Positions 1 through 8,057 of a DNA stretch of 33,875 nucleotides are shown one piece after another. Position numbers and translations under genes: made by a program. Source of the DNA: CAIKAP01 sp964574605 (GTDB lineage: Bacteria > Verrucomicrobiota > Verrucomicrobiia > Palsa-1439). The number at the start of each line of letters is the position of its first letter. The first letter of the stretch is position 1. Below the pieces are notes generated by a model. The model was given only the letters and a program-made list of their open reading frames with translations, was not told where the DNA came from and made no database searches. Where the stretch lies: positions 1 through 33,875 of the forward strand of contig CAZNOK010000025.1 in NCBI GenBank assembly GCA_964574605.1, in the 5' to 3' direction.

Positions 1-389
1 AGAGACAGCACTACTGGGAAGGCCCGCGTGGCGTGAAAGATTTGGTGGCGGTCTGCCGCGCGTTCAATCTCGGCGTGGCAATGCACAGCGGCGCGGAGTT
101 CGGCGTCGAACTGGCCGCGATGCTGCACACCGCCTCGACAATCCCCGAAATGCACGTCGCCGGCGACGCGCACTATCATTTCCTGGCCGATGACATCATT
201 GAAGGCGGCCTGATGAAGTATGTGGACGGCAAGATCGCCGTGCCGACCGGTCCCGGCCTCGGTGTGAAACTCGACGAGGAGAAGATGCGCCGATACGAGA
301 AGTATTTCGAGGAGAAGGGCGATTACTATGCCCGCTTCCACCAAGACCCGCGCCGGCCAGACTGGTATCCGATTGTCGGCGGAACTTGA
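1..389 (+). CDS. Glucarate dehydratase-like enolase-superfamily protein, C-terminal part (copy A)
   Basis: The reading frame runs in from the left edge (first full codon at base 3), so only the C-terminal ~128 residues are present. It matches the end of the full gene at 31800-32990 almost throughout: HYWEGPRGVKD, then GVAMHSGAEFGVE with the catalytic-type His, then PTGPGLGVKLDEEK, ending in the shared YYARFHQDPRRPDWYPIVGGT. The family removes water from acid sugars (aldarates or aldonates) to give 2-keto-3-deoxy acids, using a Mg2+ site in a TIM barrel; most of the barrel lies outside the window. The Asp that should pair with the His (D269 in the full copy) aligns with Arg at the first codon, but this sits at the window edge and may be an artefact. 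There is no signal peptide in the homologous full copy, so it is probably cytoplasmic. The last codons supply the Shine-Dalgarno of the next gene. Confidence 0.85.
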   Translation, partial: RQHYWEGPRGVKDLVAVCRAFNLGVAMHSGAEFGVELAAMLHTASTIPEMHVAGDAHYHFLADDIIEGGLMKYVDGKIAVPTGPGLGVKLDEEKMRRYEKYFEEKGDYYARFHQDPRRPDWYPIVGGT

Positions 390-397
390 GGCGAAAT

Positions 398-403
398 GGA
401 GGA
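398..403 (+). promoter_or_regulatory. Shine-Dalgarno GGAGGA for the first GH28 gene
   Basis: GGAGGA stands 3 nt before the ATG at 407, just after the stop of copy A. It favours ATG 407 over the in-frame TTG at 386 that overlaps the upstream stop. The protein from 407 begins directly with a signal peptide, which supports this choice. Confidence 0.6.
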
Positions 404-406
404 CCA

Positions 407-1849
407 ATGAAGAATCTATTTCTGTTCGCTCTGCTAGCCGCTTCAGCTTTTGGAGCAGGCAGTTGGGATCCGAGGCAGTTCGGCGCGAAAGCCGATGGGC
501 GAACGCTCGATACCGTGGCGATCCAGAAAGCCATTGATGCGTGTCATACCGCTGGCGGCGGTCGCGTGTATCTGCATGGCGGACGCTTCCGGTCGGGCAC
601 GTTGCGGTTCAAGAGCAACGTGATCCTGCACATCGAAGCCGGCGCCACGCTCATCGGCAGCACCAACGTTGACGATTTTTCCATCACTCCATCACGGCAT
701 CCGAGCTACACCGGCGACCTGATCACCGGGAAGATGTTTCTGCACGCCGAAGACGCGCGCAACGTCGGCATCGAGGGGCGCGGGACGGTGGACGGCAGCG
801 GCGATGCGTGGGTGGAAGGACCGTATGGCTCGCCGTCCTTTCATCATCGCCCCCGGCTGCTGCACTTTGTCGCCTGCGAAAACGTCCAGATTCGCGGTGT
901 GACGTTTCGCAACTCGGGTTCGTGGACGCTTTCGTTTTTGGAGTGTCGCGACATGGTGCTGGACGGGTTCCGGATTGAAAGCCGTGAGAATCCCGACATC
1001 GAGAAGCCGCGCTTTGCCGACGCCAAAGGTCGAAACAACGACGGCATTGATCTCATTGACTGCCAGCAGGTGCGTGTGGCGAATTGTTTCATCAACAGCG
1101 GTGACGACTCGATTGTGTTGAAAAGCTGGTCGCCGGATAAGGCCTGCCGCGATATTACGATTGTCAATTGCGTTGTCAGTTCCAACGCCAGCGGGATCAA
1201 AATCGGCACCGAGTCAGCCGGAGGATTTGAGGACATTGTCGTTGCGAATTGCGTGGTCTTCGACACACGGTGCGAGGGGTTGGCCGTGTTGACAGTTGAC
1301 GGGGCGAGCATCCAGCGTGTGAATTTCTCGAACATCACGTTGCGCAACATCAAAGGTGACGCCATTCTCCTGCGATTGGGTGCGCGCGACCGGACCTACC
1401 GCAAAGACGCCGTGGCAAAAAAAAGCTCGCTCAAGGATGTGATGTTCTCCCAGATTCAGGGCACGCGCATCTCCAGTCTGGGCAACGCGATTTCCGGCGT
1501 GCCCGGTCAGATCATCGAGAATGTCATCCTGTGCGACATCAATTTTGAGTTCACCGGCGGCGGCACGGCGGAGGACGCGAAGCGCAACGTGCCGGAAAAC
1601 GAGAAGGGCTATCCGGGAGTCAAACTGTTCGGCACGCTTCCCGCCTACGGTTTCTTCGTGCGTCATGCGAAAGGTGTCGTAATGGACAACATCCGCCTGA
1701 CCTTCGCGGAAGACGATCATCGGCCCGCCATCGTCTGCGACAATGTTGAAGAGTTTAGACTCTCTGGGCTAAAGGCTCGCACGCTGCCCGGCATCAATCC
1801 CGTGCGGCTGACCAAGACCACACAAATCAAGGGGCGGAGCAATCCATGA
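407..1849 (+). CDS. Exported GH28 polygalacturonase-like protein, atypical active site
   Basis: A 480-residue protein with a short signal peptide (MKNLFLFALLAASAFGAG) and a right-handed beta-helix pattern typical of glycoside hydrolase family 28, which cleaves galacturonic-acid linkages in pectin-like chains. The N-terminal FGAKADG and AIQKAIDAC...GGGRVYLHGG motif is the usual pectate-lyase/GH28 opening. Two of the four GH28 catalytic motifs are visible: NNDGID at about 210-215 (Asp212) and GDDS at 232-235 (Asp233/Asp234). The third motif, normally GHG, is replaced by ASGIKIGTES (261-270), and no RIK motif follows at the expected place. The second GH28 in this window has all four. The catalytic Asp residues are kept, so activity on an unusual substrate or linkage is possible. 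Its stop overlaps the next ORF by ATGA at 1846-1849. Confidence 0.85.
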   Translation: MKNLFLFALLAASAFGAGSWDPRQFGAKADGRTLDTVAIQKAIDACHTAGGGRVYLHGGRFRSGTLRFKSNVILHIEAGATLIGSTNVDDFSITPSRHPSYTGDLITGKMFLHAEDARNVGIEGRGTVDGSGDAWVEGPYGSPSFHHRPRLLHFVACENVQIRGVTFRNSGSWTLSFLECRDMVLDGFRIESRENPDIEKPRFADAKGRNNDGIDLIDCQQVRVANCFINSGDDSIVLKSWSPDKACRDITIVNCVVSSNASGIKIGTESAGGFEDIVVANCVVFDTRCEGLAVLTVDGASIQRVNFSNITLRNIKGDAILLRLGARDRTYRKDAVAKKSSLKDVMFSQIQGTRISSLGNAISGVPGQIIENVILCDINFEFTGGGTAEDAKRNVPENEKGYPGVKLFGTLPAYGFFVRHAKGVVMDNIRLTFAEDDHRPAIVCDNVEEFRLSGLKARTLPGINPVRLTKTTQIKGRSNP

Positions 1850-2091
1850 AACGCTTGTGCGCGTTTGTTGTTTTCCTGCCAGTGATGGCGTCGTTCGCAT
1901 TTGCCGCCATCACACCAAAGCAGGTGATTCACCTCGTCAACAACTCACCGGATTGTCTCACGCAGTTTGATACCTGGATCGTCGGCCACGGCCTTGGCGT
2001 GAAACTCAATGAGGAAAAGGGCGACTACTACGCCCGGTTCCATCAAGACCCGCACCGGCCAGATTGGTGTCCGGTGGTTGGAGGAACATGA
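1846..2091 (+). pseudogene. Chimeric remnant: DUF1080 N-terminus fused to enolase-superfamily C-terminus (copy B)
   Basis: An 81-codon intact ORF made of two recognisable pieces. Residues 1-50 are a signal peptide (MKRLCAFVVFLPVMASFAFA) followed by a segment matching residues 28-55 of the DUF1080 protein at 27170 at 23 of 28 positions (TPKQVIHLVNNSP...FDTWIVGHGL). Residues 49-81 match the tail of the enolase-superfamily genes (GLGVKLNEEK, then GDYYARFHQDP...VVGGT). The switch falls at about 1984-1998, where both parents have a GG-C-CGGC-T stretch. Compared with copies A and C, 11 codons are missing between two EEK repeats. Neither half can carry its parental function, so I treat it as a deletion remnant, although a functional exported micropeptide or a translational leader for the next gene cannot be excluded. 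It overlaps the GH28 stop by 4 nt. Confidence 0.85.
2080..2085 (+). promoter_or_regulatory. Shine-Dalgarno GGAGGA inside the chimeric ORF's last codons
   Basis: GGAGGA lies in the codons for the final VGGT of the chimeric ORF and precedes the ATG at 2096 by 10 nt. The next gene's own frame stays open upstream to 2009, but ATG 2096 begins a proper signal peptide, so this site decides the start. Confidence 0.6.
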
Positions 2092-2095
2092 GACA

Positions 2096-4516
2096 ATGAA
2101 AGCTGCGCATCCACGGAAACTGCTGGCAGCGTTTGTCGGTGTCGTGGCCATGACCCTCACCATTGCAGCGGAGGCGCGAACGCCCACCGTCATTGTCCCT
2201 TCGGCGGGTGAACCTGCTTATCGTGTTGCCGGAGAAGTGTTCTGCGAGATGTGGGAAAAGGTTGCCGGTGCGAAGCCGCGTTCTGCGCGCGATGATGGGA
2301 AACTGCCAGCCGGCGACATCGTGCTCATCGGCTCTGATGCGGTGAATCCTGTCGTTCATCGCCTCATCTTGCAGGCGCGCATCGAGAATCTCGGTATCCG
2401 CTACGGCACGGATGACTATCGAATCCTCTCGCTGCCGGAACAAAACCGAACCCTGTTGATTCTTGCCGGCGGCATGGGACGCTCGACGATCTATGCGGTT
2501 TACGATTTCTTCCGCAAGAAAGCCGGTGTGGAATACTTCTGGGATGGCGATGTGATTCCGAAACGTGCGAGCATCGAGTTGACCGGCTGTGATTTCACTG
2601 AACGTCCGCATTTCGAGTATCGCGGGCTGCGTTACTTCGCTCATCGTGGGCCGCATCGGTTTCACGCGGAGTTGTGGGACTTCGAGGACTGGAAGCGCGA
2701 GATAGATTGGATGCTTAAGAACCGGCTGAACCTTTTCATGCTTCGTACCGGGATTGACGATCTGTTTCAACGCGCGTTTGGGCTGCCGTACCCGCCTGAG
2801 GACGGCGTGGATTCCGATGCCGAGTTGCGCTCCTACAACGACCGGACTTCGTTCTGGCCGCTGAAGTATCGCGGCGAACTCCGGAAGCGCGTGCTCGCCT
2901 ACGCTCGCGAACGCGGCCTGATTCATCCCGAAGATACCGGGACCATCACGCACTGGTATTCACACACTCCCGGCAGTTTTTATGAGAAATACCCGGATAT
3001 GCCGGTCATGCACGACAAGAAAAGCGGTTACCAACGTGCAACGCATCGCGTGTGGGACGCCGAGCATGAGCGGACATGGGACACGTATTGGAAGTTGACC
3101 GAGACGCACATTCGCGAGTTTGGTGAGCCGCGGATGTTTCATACCATCGGGCTGGCCGAACGAAGCGGTTTTAGCGCCAGCTACGAAGAGGACATCCGTC
3201 TGAAACTTTTCGGCTATCGCAAAATCCAAGAAGTGTTGCGCCGACATTATCCGGATGCGCCCTTGCTGATTGCGAGTTGGGACTTGATGGGCTGGTGGAA
3301 AAACGAGGACGTGCACCGATTGCTTGCCGAGTTCGATCCGCAACGCACCATTCTGCTCGAATACACTTCCGACATGCTCGACCGCAAGACGTACCGGGAT
3401 TGGGGGCTGGTCGGCAAGTTCCCGTGGACGTTCGGCGTGTTCCATGCCTACGCTGGTGACAGCGAAGTCCGCGAGAATTACCGGGTTTTGCAGGAGCGCA
3501 TCAGCGAAGTGGTCAGTGATCCGCAATGCGTCGGGCTTGTGCTCTGGCCAGAGATTTCGCACAGCAATACGCTGTTGTTGGAATACCTCACCGCCAACGG
3601 TTGGCGGCCAGACCAACTCGACGCCAACGCGTTTGTGGGCCGGTTTTGTGCCAGTCGTTATCCGTCGTCGCTCGTGGCCAACATGGAGGCCGCGTGGCAG
3701 TCGTTCCTGCCTATCGCTGGTGCGCATAACTTCACGCATCGTGCCACCGGCCAACCGGCAATGGGACTTGCGGTGCAGCAGGATCCGCACTTCCGTATTC
3801 TGACCAGCCCCGAATACACCAACATCACCGATGAACGCGCGCGCCTTCATGCCGCTGAGTTCGAACGGCTTTCCTCTGTGCTCCGCGAAGCGCCGGCGGT
3901 TCTGGAGCGGCTCGCGCAATCGGCGAAAGCCGGCTACGCGAACGAACTGTGGCGTCGTGACGCTCTCGACATTACGCGCACCATCATCACTCGCGCGTTG
4001 AAGGCGTCGTTGATGCGCAGTTGTGCGGCGATCAAGGCCGGGCATGGCAACGATAATATGGAAACTGTCAGCAAAGGATTGATGCAACAGCTTGGCGATG
4101 TGCTCGCGCTCAGCGACGACTTTTCGCTCCACGCGACGATGAAACGCTTGGAACGCGCCCGCGAACTGGGCGGTGTCAAGCCGCGCATCAATCCGCACAC
4201 CGAGCAGACATTGAAGGGCAACTCGGAGAACAACTATTGCCGCGGCGCGCACCAGTATGAATTGGTCCGCTACGTCTATCAGGCGGAGTTGGACGAATAC
4301 TGGAAGTGGGTCAACAGCCAGTTGCAATCGTCATCGAAGAAACCGTGGACACGCCCCGCGTCGTTCACTGCATCGAAGAAAACGATTCAGGATCGTTTTT
4401 ACGACACACCGCTGGCCAAGATGGCGCCGAAGCAGGTGCGTTCTGCGGAAAACCTGAATCAGACTCTCAACAAAACACGGGCACTGCTCGTCTCATTGCT
4501 CGGGTCAAATTATTGA
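2096..4516 (+). CDS. Exported GH89-like alpha-N-acetylglucosaminidase family protein
   Basis: An 806-residue protein with a signal peptide (MKAAHPRKLLAAFVGVVAMTLTIAAEA). After an N-terminal alpha/beta domain (about 30-165) comes a TIM barrel opening with FEYRGLRYFAHRG and WDFEDWKREIDWMLKNRLN, which resembles the WERWEKEIDWMALHGIN region of NAGLU-type GH89 enzymes. WPEISHSN (Glu486) aligns with the APEGISQNE segment holding one GH89 catalytic Glu, and GLAE (Glu355) is a candidate for the other. An all-helical C-terminal third with Arg-rich segments follows, as in GH89. The family releases terminal alpha-linked GlcNAc; the overall match is remote, so a related specificity is possible. It acts outside the cytoplasm. 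The spacing of 4 nt after the chimeric ORF suggests translational coupling. Alternatives are other families sharing this N-terminal domain, such as alpha-glucuronidases. Confidence 0.65.
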   Translation: MKAAHPRKLLAAFVGVVAMTLTIAAEARTPTVIVPSAGEPAYRVAGEVFCEMWEKVAGAKPRSARDDGKLPAGDIVLIGSDAVNPVVHRLILQARIENLGIRYGTDDYRILSLPEQNRTLLILAGGMGRSTIYAVYDFFRKKAGVEYFWDGDVIPKRASIELTGCDFTERPHFEYRGLRYFAHRGPHRFHAELWDFEDWKREIDWMLKNRLNLFMLRTGIDDLFQRAFGLPYPPEDGVDSDAELRSYNDRTSFWPLKYRGELRKRVLAYARERGLIHPEDTGTITHWYSHTPGSFYEKYPDMPVMHDKKSGYQRATHRVWDAEHERTWDTYWKLTETHIREFGEPRMFHTIGLAERSGFSASYEEDIRLKLFGYRKIQEVLRRHYPDAPLLIASWDLMGWWKNEDVHRLLAEFDPQRTILLEYTSDMLDRKTYRDWGLVGKFPWTFGVFHAYAGDSEVRENYRVLQERISEVVSDPQCVGLVLWPEISHSNTLLLEYLTANGWRPDQLDANAFVGRFCASRYPSSLVANMEAAWQSFLPIAGAHNFTHRATGQPAMGLAVQQDPHFRILTSPEYTNITDERARLHAAEFERLSSVLREAPAVLERLAQSAKAGYANELWRRDALDITRTIITRALKASLMRSCAAIKAGHGNDNMETVSKGLMQQLGDVLALSDDFSLHATMKRLERARELGGVKPRINPHTEQTLKGNSENNYCRGAHQYELVRYVYQAELDEYWKWVNSQLQSSSKKPWTRPASFTASKKTIQDRFYDTPLAKMAPKQVRSAENLNQTLNKTRALLVSLLGSNY

Positions 4517-6984
4517 GAACATTTGCCGCAATCTTGTTCGCGACGACATGGTGCGTGGCTGCGTTGTCCGATGGTTGGCGAACGTACGAGGTCTATCAGC
4601 CGACAGTCACGCGGCACGACGTGATCAATGCGCGCGATCATCCGCACAAGTATAACCATTGCGCCACGATTGCTTGGTTTCAGGACCGCTGGTTCTGCCT
4701 GTGGGGCAGCAACACCCATCCGGATGAGCACGCGCCCGGCCAGCGAGTTTTCTTCAGCACCAGTCGCGACGGCAAGACGTGGTCACCCATCGAAATGCCG
4801 TTCTCCAGCGAGAAGCATTCCGAGAATCCCGTGCGATACCCAACAGGGAAAGGGCATCAGTGGCAACCCAACCTTGCGCTTGTGAATGGTGAGTTGTGGG
4901 GCATCTGGAACCAAGGCGGAAGCGTCCGCGACTTCCGAGGTTCCGCTGGGCGAACGGAGGATATGCGCGGCCTTTATTTCTCGCGACTCAAGAGATCGGA
5001 TGGCAAATGGATCAATCGTCGTCTCGAATGGGATGGATTGGCTTGCCCGAACATGGAGGGCCAATCCTATTACATTGCTTCCACACAGAATCCTTATCGT
5101 TTGCGATCCGGCCGCGTGCTCGCGCCGGTGACACTCTACGCCACAAGCGGCCGGGCCAGTGATGCTCCGCCGAAAGTCGAGGATTGGTGGGGTCGCAAGA
5201 AGATCAACTCGGTCATCTACACGGATGACAATGGCAAAACGTGGCGGCTGTCACCGGGATGCACAACGCCCGGGTTCAGTTGGATTCAGTGGGAACCGAC
5301 GGTGTGGGAACAACCCGACGGCACCGTGATGATGTTCGCCCGCAACAACACCAACTGGGGATTGGGACACGTCAGCCCAACGTCAGGAGAGTACTTACTT
5401 TGGTCCTTCAGCAAAGATGGCGGCGCAACGTGGGCGCCGCACCGGTTCGTGCCGATGGAAAGCGTCTGCTCGCGGATGCATGTTGTGCCTCTCGATGGGC
5501 GAGGTGTCTGGGCAGCGACTCATCCACAGGACGATTTTACGGGCCGACGCTGTGTGATGGTGCACAACGACGCACCTGGCGCGCTGTATCCATGGGCCAC
5601 GGCACGACGCAACCTGGCATTGTTCTTCACGCGAGGCAGCGGCATTGACTTCGTTGCGGGCAACACGTTGACGGGCATCGAGCCTGAGGTGGCCTATCCG
5701 CAGATGTGGCGGCACGGCGATACTCTGGCGGTCTGCTACACGCAGAACAACGGTGCCCCGCGATCCATTCGTGTCGCATTGGTCAATCCGCTGCCGGAGC
5801 AGGGCCGCTACTATCTCTTTCCCCGCAGCAACGATTCGTCGGCCGGTGCCCGGCCCAGGCGAATTGGCAACGCGTGGTCATTCATCAAGGAGCAGCGCAT
5901 TGCCACGCGGTCACCGGTGAATCCCGGCGCAGACGGATTCAGCTTCGGCGCCTGGCTTCAATCCAAGGCATCCGGTGTCATCCTCGACACGCGCCCAGAT
6001 TCGCCGTCGTCGGGGTTTGTCATCATGCTGCGGAGCAAGGTGAGTGATTCTCCCGCCGGTCAACAGCGCGTCGTTACGCCCGTTCTCAACTTGGCGTCTC
6101 CGAAACAGGAGTTCGGCGCAGACCTTCCGTTGAACCGGGCTGGACAGTGGCACTATCTGGGCGTGACCGTCAACAACCGGACGGGCGAGGCGCTGTTCTG
6201 TGTGGACGGCACTAACAGCATTGTGCGATTCCAAGCTCCGGTATCGCTCAGCGGTGCGACCGCCCACATCGGTGGCAAGCGGCCCGCCAAGAGCCAGTTG
6301 AGCGGTTTCACAGGGGACATGCGTTTTGTTGCGGTGTACGCCGGTGGGCAACTTGGCCCTGAAGAGCACGGATGGCTTCATAATCAGTTCGCGAAGGAAC
6401 TTGGCCGCCCTGAACTGCCATCGGTTGTTGCACCAAGAGAACGGCCTCTGCTGTGGATGAACCCGCGCGATGAAGATGCTTTTGATCGGGATTTCATATT
6501 GCCGGCGGAAGACGACCGTGGTGGGAGTGAAGTGGTGACGTTAGATGGCTTGCGGGCCTTGTGTGTGCGCGATCAAGGCTCCGTCGGTGTGGACCTCGAC
6601 GAAAATGATCGCGACCGCGGCGACAAAGTGGCTTTGCGTTTCCGGTTCCGGATTGAACGAGGCGCATCGCATACCCTTTGTACCGTCGGGGATTTCAACC
6701 AGCCCGCACGGCTCCTTGCCAGAGCCGGTCAGATATTCCTCTGTGCCGGCAAGAGTGAGAAACGTTGCGGCAACGTTAGAGCCGACGGATGGACAACCGT
6801 GTCGCTCGAAACGTGGCGTGACCGCGCCCGCGCAAGCGTGGGCGAAGAAGACATGGTGGAAGTCGAACACCATCCCGTTGCCACGTGGGTCTATCTCGGC
6901 GAAGGTTTTCCGGAATACGGCAAGTATCCAGGAACCCGGTTTCTTGTGGACATTAGTTCAATAAACACGCGCGTGGAACGATGA
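4513..6984 (+). CDS. Sialidase-fold (BNR/Asp-box) exported protein with C-terminal LamG-like domains
   Basis: About 823 residues from a TTG start at 4513 that overlaps the upstream stop (TTGA). An open frame continues upstream to an ATG at 4306, but the peptide after the TTG looks like a signal sequence (RTFAAILFATTWCVAALSDG) and there is no later ATG that keeps it. No clear Shine-Dalgarno is visible, so coupling is likely. Three Asp boxes mark a six-bladed sialidase propeller: STSRDGKTW (82-90), YTDDNGKTW (236-244) and SFSKDGGATW (298-307), with EPTVWEQPDG near 261-270 as in exo-sialidases. From about 430 onward there is a concanavalin/LamG-like beta-sandwich (GFSFGAWLQ...GVILDT) and then another beta-rich region. 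It may hydrolyse sialic-acid-like or other terminal sugars; many such proteins lack proven activity. Confidence 0.7.
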   Translation: MRTFAAILFATTWCVAALSDGWRTYEVYQPTVTRHDVINARDHPHKYNHCATIAWFQDRWFCLWGSNTHPDEHAPGQRVFFSTSRDGKTWSPIEMPFSSEKHSENPVRYPTGKGHQWQPNLALVNGELWGIWNQGGSVRDFRGSAGRTEDMRGLYFSRLKRSDGKWINRRLEWDGLACPNMEGQSYYIASTQNPYRLRSGRVLAPVTLYATSGRASDAPPKVEDWWGRKKINSVIYTDDNGKTWRLSPGCTTPGFSWIQWEPTVWEQPDGTVMMFARNNTNWGLGHVSPTSGEYLLWSFSKDGGATWAPHRFVPMESVCSRMHVVPLDGRGVWAATHPQDDFTGRRCVMVHNDAPGALYPWATARRNLALFFTRGSGIDFVAGNTLTGIEPEVAYPQMWRHGDTLAVCYTQNNGAPRSIRVALVNPLPEQGRYYLFPRSNDSSAGARPRRIGNAWSFIKEQRIATRSPVNPGADGFSFGAWLQSKASGVILDTRPDSPSSGFVIMLRSKVSDSPAGQQRVVTPVLNLASPKQEFGADLPLNRAGQWHYLGVTVNNRTGEALFCVDGTNSIVRFQAPVSLSGATAHIGGKRPAKSQLSGFTGDMRFVAVYAGGQLGPEEHGWLHNQFAKELGRPELPSVVAPRERPLLWMNPRDEDAFDRDFILPAEDDRGGSEVVTLDGLRALCVRDQGSVGVDLDENDRDRGDKVALRFRFRIERGASHTLCTVGDFNQPARLLARAGQIFLCAGKSEKRCGNVRADGWTTVSLETWRDRARASVGEEDMVEVEHHPVATWVYLGEGFPEYGKYPGTRFLVDISSINTRVER

Positions 6985-8057
6985 TCAGCTTTGAAACCGG
7001 CCCGATACGACCGCCCAGCGAAGCCAAAAGCATTCTTCTCCGGATCACCCGCAACTGCCACTGGAACAAGTGCGCGTTCTGTCCGGTGTATAAGCACGAA
7101 CAGTTCTCGATTCGCAAAGTGGATGAGATCAAGCAGGACATTGATGCGATGGCGGCTATCGCAGACGGGCTTCGCCGGCGGGTGAACATCAACGCCGATG
7201 CAGGTTGCGAGCGGCAAATGGCGTTCTGGATGCACTACGGCCTGCAAAGCCTCTTCCTGCAGGACGCTGATGCGCTGGTTCTGCGCACGGAACAATTGGT
7301 GGAGGTTTTGCGATACGCCCGCTCGGCTTTCCCCAGCATCAACCGAATCACCTCCTATGCGCGGGCAAAAACAGTCAGCCGAAAGTCGCTGGATGAATTG
7401 AAAGCGCTGCGCGCCGCCGGTCTCAACCGGATTCATATCGGAATGGAATCGGGTTCCGACGCCGTTCTCTCCCTCGTCCAGAAAGGTGTCACGCAAGACG
7501 AGCAGATCCGAGCCGGCCGCAACGTCGCGGCTGCCGGGATCGAATTGTCGGAGTATTTCATGCCGGGGCTTGGTGGACGCGAGTTGTCAACAGAGCACGC
7601 GGTCGAATCGGCGAAGGTGCTGGTAGCAATCAATCCAACTTTTATTCGCATCCGAAGCACCGTGCCGGTGCCGGGCACGCCACTGCATGACATGATGACG
7701 GAAGGGCAGTGGATGCCGCTTACGGAAGAGGAGAAGGTGCGGGAGATACGAACCTGTCTGGAAAGTCTCGACGGCGTGACCAGCATCGTGCAAAGTGACC
7801 ACATCATGAATCTTCTGGAGGACGTGGCCGGGACACTTCCCGCAGACAAACAACGGATGCTGGAAACGATTGATCGGTTCTTGAAGATGACTCCTTCCGA
7901 CCGGGAAGCGTTCATCGTGGGCCGGCGAACAGGCCGGTATCGGTGCGTTTCAGATTACGTTCCGTCGCATGAGGTGGAAATGATCCGACAGGAACTTGTC
8001 AGCCGGTTCGGCTCGGTAGAGCGGGGGATTCAATCACTCTTGGTAAACTTCGTATGA
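6981..8057 (+). CDS. Radical SAM protein with CX4CX2C iron-sulfur motif
   Basis: A 358-residue cytoplasmic protein. RITRNCHWNKCAFCPVY gives cysteines at 26, 31 and 34 spaced CX4CX2C, a known variant of the radical SAM CX3CX2C motif. Later features fit the radical SAM partial barrel: LFLQDADAL at about 92-100, then GLNRIHIGMESGSD (the ESGS-type SAM-binding element), then FMPGLGG and VPVPGTPLHDM. The fold resembles the HemN/Elp3-like group, but I cannot name the substrate. It has no signal peptide, unlike nearly all its neighbours, and no obvious peptide substrate gene next to it. Its ATG overlaps the upstream stop and its stop overlaps the next start (ATGA both times), so it is firmly embedded in the operon. 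Such an enzyme might modify a sugar, cofactor or protein of the locus; that is speculation. Confidence 0.85.
   Translation: MISFETGPIRPPSEAKSILLRITRNCHWNKCAFCPVYKHEQFSIRKVDEIKQDIDAMAAIADGLRRRVNINADAGCERQMAFWMHYGLQSLFLQDADALVLRTEQLVEVLRYARSAFPSINRITSYARAKTVSRKSLDELKALRAAGLNRIHIGMESGSDAVLSLVQKGVTQDEQIRAGRNVAAAGIELSEYFMPGLGGRELSTEHAVESAKVLVAINPTFIRIRSTVPVPGTPLHDMMTEGQWMPLTEEEKVREIRTCLESLDGVTSIVQSDHIMNLLEDVAGTLPADKQRMLETIDRFLKMTPSDREAFIVGRRTGRYRCVSDYVPSHEVEMIRQELVSRFGSVERGIQSLLVNFV

Noticed and set aside
844..4327. Long open frames on the minus strand opposite the GH28 and GH89-like genes (for example 2960-4327)
   Set aside because: They mirror strongly coding + strand genes in GC-rich DNA, have Arg/His-rich low-quality translations and no recognisable domains.
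4306..4512. Upstream in-frame extension of the sialidase-fold gene, starting at ATG 4306
   Set aside because: It would overlap the GH89-like gene by over 200 nt and bury the signal peptide; the TTG at 4513 fits the operon's 4-nt overlap pattern better.
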